From assembly GCA_008477525.1 (NCBI GenBank), contig SPDT01000006.1, positions 5,035,277-5,099,276 on the forward strand: 64,000 nucleotides of DNA, in the 5' to 3' direction. The notes beneath the pieces are model-generated. The model did no database searches. It had not been told where the DNA came from and was given only the letters and a program-made list of their open reading frames with translations. The DNA comes from Hypomyces perniciosus. Its lineage: Eukaryota > Ascomycota > Sordariomycetes > Hypocreales > Hypocreaceae. A program made the position numbers and the translations under genes. Below are positions 56,018 through 64,000 of this stretch, piece by piece (within the stretch, counting starts at the first letter, position 1; each line of letters begins with the position of its first letter).

Positions 56018-57550
56018 TTAACGCGGGCTGCTATCTGAGGACGAGATAGTGATGGCGTCCGGCCTACCCGTCGAACTGCCCAGGGAGATGACAGTAATAG
56101 GCCCGCCTCTGTTTAGTACGCCTCGGTCGGCGGCGTTAAAGTGAGGGCTGGCTGTATTCCAGCAACGGATCCGGGGGCGAGCCATGTCATCCCACACGCG
56201 TTGCCCTGTATTCTGCTGCCATAGTCGTCGGTGCTCGGGCGTGAAAGGCGGCCAATCCTGGGGCGGGGTCGAGGAGTGCCGAGAGCCTAGGCCAAGTATA
56301 TAGGTGTCATTGCCGCCAGCGTACATGGGTGCGAGGACACGGCACGGCCCGCTGCCCCACTCGTCCGAGCCCGGGATAGAGAGCCGGATCGGTTCGCCCG
56401 GGAAGCCATTGACGAAGGCGAAGGACAGCTGGGGAGTGGAGGACCATCGCGGGAGCCGTTGATGTATGATGTCAGACGTCTGTATGCCCAGTTCGTTGCA
56501 GAGCATGGCCCTGAGGAAAACCCCTGCTCGCTGAAAGGCAATACTGCCGCTGGGCGAGCCAAAGGTCCAGTCCGGCAACAGGAGCTGTGCGCCTCCTAGG
56601 CTGGGGCCGCTGCTCTGCTGGCGCCCGTCGTGCGGGATCCACGTCACTGGGACGCCGCGGCGCTCGAGGCTGCTGTATGTGTCGCCGATGAGGCCCCGGA
56701 CAGCCTGGTGGATTAAGACGAGTCCAAGGTAGCCACATGACCAGCCATTAGGCTGTTCCGGCAATGGTGGGCAGATGACCTCGAAGTCGTATGGGTAGCC
56801 GAGGTTAAGAAGGAATGACCGCCAAGCCAGGCCAATACTCTTCGCCCTGCCACCGCGCCCCGAGTCCAGCGTATCGAACACGTACAGTATATGGGGTCCG
56901 CGGTCGTATACAGCGGAAACCCAGTGGTTGTCGGCATGGAAGTTGAAGAACGTGGCGATAAGCCGCTTGCCGTGGATGGCGCGGCGGATGTTCTTGGTGG
57001 CCGCGGCGCTTGGGAGGTTGGCGTTGACGAGTTCGGCGTTGGGGGCAAGGCGCCTGTCCATGACAGATGGGTCTCCCCCGTTCGCCCAGAAGCGGCCCAG
57101 GGTATCGTCAGGAAACTCAATAAACGTCTCCATCATGAAGACAGATCGCTCAATGCCCTGGCCCACGATGGCCATCATGGCCTGGAGGGAGAAGTTGTTG
57201 GCGAAGCGGCCATACTGGAACAGGAGCAGTGCCTGCCGGACTTCCCAGATATGCTGCTGCCACGAGCGCCCATCCACTACTGGAGTGGTAGCAAACCGAC
57301 CCGTCTTGGGGAGGCCGGGGAACTGCTGGCAGAAGTTGTCTGGGGTCAGGGCGAGTTCGGTTTCATTGGTAATGCCGCAGCCGCTGGGCCACTGCTGGCG
57401 CACGTTGAGGACGGGCGGCTGCTGTATATAGGCGGCCCGCAAGTCAGGAGGTATATCCAGCATCGTCTCGAGGGGCTGCTTTTCCAGGGGTCCCTTGACG
57501 TGCATCCGGAGGACTGGGCGGGGTGCCCCGGGGGCCCTGTGGTCGGACAT
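56018..57550 (-). CDS. Ulp1-type SUMO/ubiquitin-like cysteine protease (C48)
   Basis: A single-exon protein. The likely start is MSDHRAPGAP at 57550 (510 aa); an in-frame ATG at 57592 adds 14 residues. The C48 triad is present: His in FHADNHWVSAVYD, Asp in ILYVFDTLD, and Cys in PEQPNGWSCGYLGL, with the oxyanion Gln/Asn just before it. Spacing between His and Cys is about 63 residues. The family removes SUMO or other ubiquitin-like proteins; genomic Ulp1 genes and transposon-borne copies (MULE, CACTA and KDZ elements) are both known. The ~230 residues after the catalytic core are Pro/Gly-rich and unrecognised. It is convergent with the large unknown gene, 93 bp between stops. Long opposite-strand frames are shadows. 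Confidence 0.88.
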   Translation of the reverse strand: MSDHRAPGAPRPVLRMHVKGPLEKQPLETMLDIPPDLRAAYIQQPPVLNVRQQWPSGCGITNETELALTPDNFCQQFPGLPKTGRFATTPVVDGRSWQQHIWEVRQALLLFQYGRFANNFSLQAMMAIVGQGIERSVFMMETFIEFPDDTLGRFWANGGDPSVMDRRLAPNAELVNANLPSAAATKNIRRAIHGKRLIATFFNFHADNHWVSAVYDRGPHILYVFDTLDSGRGGRAKSIGLAWRSFLLNLGYPYDFEVICPPLPEQPNGWSCGYLGLVLIHQAVRGLIGDTYSSLERRGVPVTWIPHDGRQQSSGPSLGGAQLLLPDWTFGSPSGSIAFQRAGVFLRAMLCNELGIQTSDIIHQRLPRWSSTPQLSFAFVNGFPGEPIRLSIPGSDEWGSGPCRVLAPMYAGGNDTYILGLGSRHSSTPPQDWPPFTPEHRRLWQQNTGQRVWDDMARPRIRCWNTASPHFNAADRGVLNRGGPITVISLGSSTGRPDAITISSSDSSPR

Positions 57551-59094
57551 AATAGCGGCAGGCAGTGGGAGTGGATGGATAGACAACGACAATAGGAGAA
57601 GGAGCAGGAGCTAAGTATACTAGGGCTGGTAAAGTGGCGTTAGTATAAAAGAGAACAGACAAGAGATAATAGGTAAAGGGAGATAGAGACAAGGGGAAGA
57701 TACTCGCAATAACCTGGAACGGTAGGGAGAAGGGAAAACTCACAATAGAATCTCAAGTATAGTTGAGCGCGGCTAGGGATTTGAGTGGGTGTTGGCAGTT
57801 GAGGCAGCGTTGCCGAAAACGTAAAACGCAAATACTGTCAGCAAGAGTTAGTATACAGGGTGGCAGGGTAGTTAAACAGGAAAGTGAGAAGAGAGAAGAC
57901 CTAGTGTATTGATAGCCTGGTGTGTTTGGTTATCAATGATTGGCAATGCCACGCAGCAGAGAGCAGACAATAAAGACAGCATACAAGGGGAACTTTTCAA
58001 GGCGGAAGAGTCGATGAATAAAGGTGTCTAGACGCAGCGAATACTGGCGAGGTGAGATGGATAGAAAGAGATGCAAAGAAAACGAAGTAGTAAAGGGAGG
58101 GAAGAGGGTTTTGTAGGTAAAGTGAAGAGAGGGGAAGAAAAGAGAAGAGGGAAGCAGAGAGAGATGGAGAATTTAAGTAGGAGAAGGAAGTGGCCCTGAT
58201 TCACCACCATTCGTCTGGTGTAACCCTTGATTTACAAGCCAGCGAACAGAGCAGAGAGGAACTGGCGCCGATTCACCACCCTTCATCTGGTCCGAGCCGG
58301 CTTACAGGGAATTGACAGGTTAATTGTATGCAAGTCCGTGGCAGAAGAAAGGGAGTTAAATAACAGCGCAATTAATGGATATGGTGTGTAAATCTATGGC
58401 AGAAGAAAGGGAGTTGAACGATGGCGCCCTTTGTGGTAGTGATGTGTGCAAGTCTGTGGCAAAAGAAAGTGATCTGAACAACGGTGTAGTGGACGAATGC
58501 GGTGTGCAAGTCTGTGGCAGAAGAAAGGGATTTGAACGATGGCGCCCTTTGTGGCAATGATGTGTGCAAGTCTGTAGCAGAAGAAAGGGAGTTGAACGAT
58601 GGCGCCCTTTATGGCAGTGATGTGTGCAAGTCTGTGGCAGAAGAAAGGGAGTTGAACAACGGCATAGTGGATAGATGCGGTGTACAAGTCTGTGGCAGAA
58701 GAAAGAGATCTGAACAACGGCATATTGATGGATATAGTGTGTAAGTCTGTGGCAGAAGAAAGAACCTAGATAAAGGTGAAATTAATAAATAAAGTCTATA
58801 AAGTCTTTAGTAAAGGGAAAGGATATAGATACAGGTACCTTTAATAATAGTAGTAAATCTAAGCTGTTATTAAACAACTATAATGTATTTAAACAGTTAT
58901 AGAACAATTATAAGCTAATACTATTTATATATTTGAAAGTAAAGTAGACATAATAAGCGTTCAAGGTAAATATACCTTATATTACTGTATTATTTTATAT
59001 ATTATCTCTGCTACTTCCTTACTTAACGGCAACTAGCAACAAACTCAATTACTCTCTTATTTACTACAGTAACTGGCAACAGTATATTCCAATA
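57551..59094. other. Intergenic with a minisatellite
   Basis: Upstream of the Ulp1 gene. The stretch 57590-58190 is purine-rich on the + strand. A GATTCACCACC..TCTGGT segment occurs twice (58198-58220, 58269-58291). The minisatellite at 58330-58770 follows, then A+T-rich DNA. No gene supported. Confidence 0.5.
58330..58770 (+). repeat. ~58-bp minisatellite, about 8 units
   Basis: Units carry GCAAGTCTGTGGCAGAAGAA then AGGGAGTTGAACGATGGC and a variable end of two kinds: GCCCTTTGTGGCAGTGATG or ATAGTGGATAGATGCGGTG. Lengths vary between 57 and 60 bp. Open frames over it are created by the repetition. Confidence 0.85.
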
Positions 59095-59760
59095 TTGAAG
59101 TCAATACCGCCTATTCCATTCACTATCAAGATGGCCCAACAAGCTATTTACCAAACAGTAACCCGATTTACTCAGCGGGAATACTATGCACCGCTTGATG
59201 CATTGTCTATATTTACGGCCATTAGTATGCTACAGGGCAAGAGTATTACCCAGTATACAACAGTATATAATAGGGCTACTATACTCCTTAGAAAATGGAT
59301 GGCATCGCACAATACCCTTCAGATATCTTTACTATCTATTCAGCAAGACCGAAACGCCGCCTTAATCCAGGTCAATATCCCTACATATCTCCAGGAAGCT
59401 CTATGGTGCATAGGTGCTGATATAATATGCCCCGAGTTCCCAAGAGAATTCCTGGCGAAGCTGCGCAATAGCCCAGGAACAGTGACTGACAGGGAGTTGA
59501 ATAGGTGGGAAGAGGATCTTGGGAGAGTATTACAAGAGGGATACCATGAGCCTATCCGAAGATACCTTAATGGTATCGCCAGGGATTATGTCGCCGCTAA
59601 CAAGGACCCAGGAAACGCTGTATTGACTGACCTTGCTTTAACTAGAACCCGATTCTTTATGCAGAGTCTTCATAATGAACTTGAGATTGGGGAGGAAGTC
59701 AAGGTTTGGCGGGATTTAGAGAGGGTTATTGAGCAACTACGCCCTTTATGTATAGCCTAG
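59095..59760 (+). CDS. Unknown protein (221 aa)
   Basis: An uninterrupted frame, M at 59095 or 59131 (MAQQAIYQTVTRF, 209 aa). No domain is recognised. Composition is like a helical soluble protein: YYAPLDALSIFTAISMLQGK, RATILLRKWMASHN, YLQEALWCIGADIICPEFPR, WRDLERVIEQLRPLCIA. Retrotransposon Gag-like proteins can look this way, but no zinc knuckle or other mark is present. Codon use and G+C are like the ParB-like gene, and the frame is intact despite A+T-rich DNA on the left. Its 3' flank is shared with the next degenerate locus. Confidence 0.55.
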   Translation: MKSIPPIPFTIKMAQQAIYQTVTRFTQREYYAPLDALSIFTAISMLQGKSITQYTTVYNRATILLRKWMASHNTLQISLLSIQQDRNAALIQVNIPTYLQEALWCIGADIICPEFPREFLAKLRNSPGTVTDRELNRWEEDLGRVLQEGYHEPIRRYLNGIARDYVAANKDPGNAVLTDLALTRTRFFMQSLHNELEIGEEVKVWRDLERVIEQLRPLCIA

Positions 59761-59787
59761 TGAAAGGTAAAGTTAGGGTAGGTTTTT

Positions 59788-59860
59788 AATACGCATAAAA
59801 GCGTATCCTTCCCCTTTTATCATTATTCCACTCTTTCTAGCCTATTGTGTATTATATAGT
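59788..59860 (+). repeat. 3'-flank repeat, copy 1 (copy 2 at 60778-60854)
   Basis: AATACGCATAAAAGCGTATC, then CTTCCCC and CATTATTCCACTCTTTCTAG, are matched at 60778-60854 with few changes. Both copies lie just after an open frame, as if two members of a family share their 3' end. Confidence 0.7.
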
Positions 59861-60157
59861 AGCAATTTCATTATTCCGATCATGTAACCAGCTTCCGCTG
59901 CCAGATACAGCCAAACGCAACCAACCAACACCAACCAAGCTGCAACCAGACCTATCTACAATCGACTAAGCCGTCCCTTTCATTAGGCCTGAACGGCAGC
60001 TTTAATCCGGTTTAATCAGACCTGCCGGATAATGCATTAGTTAACCATTAATAACGGCTTTTCCTTTATTCCTTCGTTCTTTGGCGTTCTATAACGCGTT
60101 TCCTTGCTTCCTTCGCGTTTGGCGTTATTTCTTTCCTTCGATTCGATCGACTTTGTA
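59861..60157. other. Short intergenic stretch
   Basis: Includes an AACCAACCAACACCAACCAA-like run near 59919. No gene seen. Confidence 0.4.
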
Positions 60158-60714
60158 ATGGGCCTATTCGATCAGCTCGATCAGCTCGAACAACAGCGGG
60201 CCTGGCAGCTATATCAGCATGATCTACAGCGCCGAACCCGTAGATTGTGCCGCCAGACCTTCCCGTCACGAAATCAAGACTTTCTTCATCTTCCAAATCG
60301 CGCTGCCTAGCTAACCCGATCGAATTCAAGCCCATCAGCCGTTCAAGCCGGATCCAACGCTTCTAACAACGCCGCTTCGAACAACGCGAATTCGACCTAC
60401 CTAGCCGACCCAAACAACGCGGCCCCATTCAACTCGTTCCACCAAGCCAGATAGAACAACGCTGCTTGGTTAGACCTAGCCGACTTGGACAACGCGACTT
60501 TGAACAACGCGGATTCGAACAACGCCGTTCCGTTCAACCTAGCCGACTCGAACAACGCGTTCCTGGAAGCCGGCCACCAAGTCATCATAATCGACAGCGC
60601 TTGGATAGCCTAGCCCAATGGCAAGCCGGCTATACAAAGCGCTATATCAATCAATATGGCTTCGAACCACTAAGCCGGCTGTTGGATAAGGCCGTTAGTC
60701 GTTATCTTATTTAG
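60158..60714 (+). pseudogene. Degenerate Gln/Arg-rich repeat locus
   Basis: The first frame (MGLFDQLDQLEQQRAWQLYQ..) stops at 60308-60310. A second frame closer to the end is Gln/Arg-rich (RDFEQRGFEQRRSVQPSRLEQ) and ends with QAGYTKRYINQYGFEPLSRL, stopping at 60712-60714. Between 60350 and 60560 a motif like GAACAACGCG recurs every 12-40 bases, often preceded by CTAGCCGAC. In the second frame a TAA near 60366 stands where CAA (Gln) fits the repeat, suggesting C-to-T decay. Probably a decayed gene with an internal short repeat; function unknown. Confidence 0.4.
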
Positions 60715-60777
60715 GTTTATTGGTGGCGTGGGAATAACCTAAGGTCGGGTTAGTTTTCTTTTCTAGAAGGGGCATTT

Positions 60778-60854
60778 AATATATATAAAAGCGTAACCTT
60801 CCCTTTCCTTCCCTTTTTATTATTATTCCACTCTTTCTAGCTTATTATATATTA
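60778..60854 (+). repeat. 3'-flank repeat, copy 2
   Basis: See the copy at 59788-59860. This one has an extra CTTTCC step inside the pyrimidine run. Confidence 0.7.
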
Positions 60855-63848
60855 GTTTTGGGTTATATTTAATTAAGTTTTAATTTTAATTATAGGTTAT
60901 AATATATAATATTTATAACTTATCCCTTGTCTTTATTTTAAAACTTATTATATAGTGTATTATTAAAAAACTTAAAATTTATATTACTATTATTTTGTTT
61001 TATTTTAGAACTTTTATAATATATATTTATAATAGTATTTATTATTATAATATAATATAATATTAAATATAACTTCTTTTATTATAATTTATTAATTTAA
61101 ATACTAATTTATTATAATTTTTATTATACTTTTTTATATTTAAAATATAAAATATTTTAATTTAAGTAGTTTTAAGTTATTTATTTTCCTTTTATTTTAA
61201 TATTACAATAAAATTAAACTAAAATATAATTTCTATTATTTTTAAAAGCCTTAATCTTTTAAATATTTATATTATTAATATACTTAATTAAAAATGCTTT
61301 ATATATATTAAAAGTATATATATATTTTTAATAAAAAATAAATAAATTAAATAAAAGGTATATTTTTTATTTTTTATTATAATATATGAAATTAAAAGAA
61401 TTTATTATATTAAGTCTATTATTTATAAAGAATTATTTATTATTTAATATAAAAGGTATATATTAATATATATTTTAAATTTAAAACATTTATATAAACT
61501 TCAAGTTATAAAATTTAACTTATAATAATTCATAAATAATATACTTTAAATATATTAATAAAAAGGTTATATAATAAAAGATTTAATATATATAAATTAA
61601 AAGGTAGTAATATAAAGATTATAAAGATATAAATAAAACTATTTTATTTATAATTAAAATAAAATATATAATATATAAAGTATAAATTAAAAGGAAATAT
61701 AAAAAATAGTAACATGAAACTTTAATAAATAAATTTAAAGGCTTTTTATAGTATCTTTACTATTAATATAAATAAATTACTTTACTTTTATAAAAGATAT
61801 ATTATATAAAGAATAGTTTATATAACCTTTTTAGAATTAATATAAAATAAAAGATAATATATAAAGGGTTTATAAAGATTTAATAGTGTAATTTATTATT
61901 ATAATATTAAATAAAGAATAGGAATATAAAGTAAAAGAAAATATATAAAAGAGAAAATATATATTAAAAATGAAGAAACTTTTAATTTATTATTAAATCC
62001 TGTTTATTAATATAAATATGAAATAGATATTCTAAATAATATAATATAATTCTAAAGGGTATAAGGTAAAGGAAGAAATATAATATACTTATATAATAAA
62101 AGTTATATTAGTAAATAATAAGTTTATTAAAATATGCTTTTTAATATTTTATTATATACATTAAATAATTTAATGTATTATTATAATAAAAGATAAATAA
62201 AGATATAGGGTAAAGAATAAAATAAAATATAACTATAAAATAAAAGTTATTTCTTAAATATAATAAAGATAATTATATAAATATAAAATATAAGATTATA
62301 TATTATATATATTTTTAAATTAAATTTATATTTCTACTATTACCTAGATTACTAGATATATTTATTGATAATAAATATATTAGATAAGGAATATATTGTT
62401 TACTTTTTTAATATACTTTAATAAATTAAGGTATTTAATTTATTATTATAATAAAAAGTAAATGATAAAACTATAGGGTAAAGGGAGGTATATTATAAAG
62501 AAAATAAATATCAAGTTTATAAATTTAATTTTGCAATAAATTGTATTTTAAAATACAGTTAATATAATAAAGAAATAATTATAATATAAATAAAATAAAA
62601 ATATAAAAGTTATATAAAATATAAAGCAATATACTATATAAATTATTTTAAAAAGTTGTATTTATAATGGACTTTATATATAATAAATATAATGACTAAA
62701 AGGTTATAATATATATTTTTTAAAAATATATAAAGTAATTAAATATAAAATAAAAAGATATAAATGAAATAAAATATTATAAATATAAAAATTGAAAATA
62801 AAGATATAATATTAATTATATTACTTTTATATTAAAGATATTATATAACTAATAGTTTATTTACCTTTATATATATATAAAGTATATAAAGTAAAAGGAT
62901 TAATTTTAAAAAAAAAGAAATAATATATAAAAGTATAATTGAAATATAATGAAATTAATATATATATTAATAATAGTATTAATATATATTATAAAAAGAT
63001 TAAGTAATTTAATATTTTAATATAAAGTAAATAAAGACTATAAGAAATATATATATATTACTTTAATAAACTTAATAAAAATATTTATTGAAATATAAAG
63101 TAAAAGGGTAATATAATTGAATATGAGAATTAAAATATATAGTTTAAGGAAAGTATAAATATATAAGAAAGTAAAAAAAAAGAGTTTAAACTATAAAACA
63201 AAAGCTAAAATAAAGTTTAATAAAATATTACAAGATTATATAATTAAAGATAATAGTTATATAATAAAAGCGATTTAAAGGAAAATATAATATAATAAAT
63301 AAATAAATAATAACATCTTTAAATTATTTTTATTAAATTTTAAAAATAATTTTTTTTATATATTTATATATTTATATATAATTAATATTTTATTGAAAAT
63401 AATTTAAAATAAACTATATATTATATAATATAAATTTAAAATCTTTAAATATTAAATGTTAAAAGCAAATATTATATTTTTATTATTTTATTTAAATTAA
63501 TTATTTTAAAATAGAATATATAGTTAGAAAGCTTAAATAAATATATAATAATATAATTATTAAAAATAAAGGTTTATATATAGATAATAAATATAATAAT
63601 AAAATAGTAAAATATATATAAGATTATATTTAATTAATAGGTAAAGTAGCTCCTATATATATATAGATGATATATTAATATATATGAATTTATAAAACTA
63701 TAATAATAAATATAATAATTTAATGATAGAATATAATTATAGTAAACTTTATATAAACTACCTAAAAGGGAAAGCTATAAAGGACTAAAACGCTTTTATT
63801 TATAATAGTAATAATATCAATTTAAAAAGAATATAGAATAATAGTAAC
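60855..63848. other. Subtelomeric A+T-rich block
   Basis: About 3 kb of nearly pure A+T with TA-rich texture and stops everywhere. No gene, transposon end or protein remnant could be read. Contains copy 2 of the 93-bp repeat. Confidence 0.65.
62400..62492 (+). repeat. 93-bp dispersed repeat, copy 2
   Basis: Same-strand copy of 47932-48024 with one difference. Lies about 1.4 kb from the telomere. Confidence 0.8.
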
Positions 63849-64000
63849 TAGGGTTAGTCTAGGGTTAGTCTAGGGTTAGGGTTAGGGTTAGGGTTAGGGT
63901 TAGGGTTAGGTTAGGGTTAGGGTTAGGGTTAGGGTTAGGGTTAGGGTTAGGGTTAGGTTAGGGTTCGGGTTAGGGTTTTAGGGTAGGTTAGGGTTAGGGT
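63849..64000 (+). repeat. Telomere, TTAGGG repeats (right chromosome end)
   Basis: TTAGGG repeats read 5' to 3' toward the end of the window, as expected for the G-rich strand of a right telomere. The inner edge has two TTAGTCTAGGG variant units. Inside are shortened units (TTAGG), a TTCGGG variant and a TTTTAGGG stretch near the end. TTAGGG is the usual telomere repeat of filamentous ascomycetes. Confidence 0.98.

Noticed and set aside
58375..58744. Cys-containing open frames over the minisatellite
   Set aside because: They exist in several frames and both strands only because the ~58-bp unit repeats; no start, signal peptide or conserved motif.

Overview
The window is the right-hand end of a chromosome of a filamentous ascomycete (Pezizomycotina). 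It ends in a TTAGGG telomere array at about 63849-64000. Genes carry short (about 45-85 nt) GT..AG introns with CTAAC-like branch sites. Gene content (HET domain, NACHT/ankyrin proteins, DUF2235, CVNH-LysM lectin, UstYa-like proteins, PKS) is typical of Pezizomycotina. Long, almost pure A+T blocks and C-to-T type stop codons point to repeat-induced point mutation (RIP). The order is uncertain; Hypocreales is only a guess from overall style.

Layout. (1) 0-31 kb is a gene-rich arm with housekeeping genes (S-formylglutathione hydrolase, ACT-domain protein, GNAT acetyltransferase). Mixed among them is a set of self-recognition or innate-immunity type genes: a decayed nucleoside-phosphorylase-like gene, a CVNH-LysM lectin, a 2OG-Fe(II) oxygenase, a DUF2235 hydrolase, a HET-domain protein, an ankyrin + subtilisin-like protease, and an alpha/beta-hydrolase + NACHT-like + ankyrin + ZZ protein. 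The last two each contain one single-base frameshift. (2) 30.5-38.8 kb looks like a compact ribosomal-peptide (RiPP, dikaritin/ustiloxin-type) locus. It holds a secreted precursor with six almost identical repeats separated by Kex2 sites, three spliced UstYa-type genes each with two HxxHC motifs, and a fourth single-pass membrane protein with two HxxHC-like motifs. A TA-flanked MITE sits inside it, and a truncated polyketide synthase KS domain lies next to it. (3) 41.8-48.3 kb is an A+T-rich block. It contains a complete RIP-degraded hAT transposon with an 8-bp target duplication, a non-degraded 226-bp solo LTR with a 5-bp target duplication, and a 13-copy 23-bp satellite. (4) 49.4-60.7 kb is a GC-normal island of unfamiliar genes: a ParB-like protein, a 1202-residue protein of unknown function rebuilt here from four exons, a Ulp1-type SUMO protease with an intact triad, and small unknown genes. 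(5) 60.9-63.8 kb is a second A+T-rich block followed by the telomere.

How the parts may work together. In the RiPP locus, Kex2 would cut the secretory precursor into identical Tyr-containing peptides. The membrane-anchored UstYa-type oxidases would then cyclise them in the secretory pathway. The usual extra enzymes (S41 peptidase, flavin monooxygenase, methyltransferase) are not in the window. The island in (4) may be one subtelomeric or selfish module, but that is inference from proximity only. All exon boundaries were read by eye from splice signals and reading-frame continuity.
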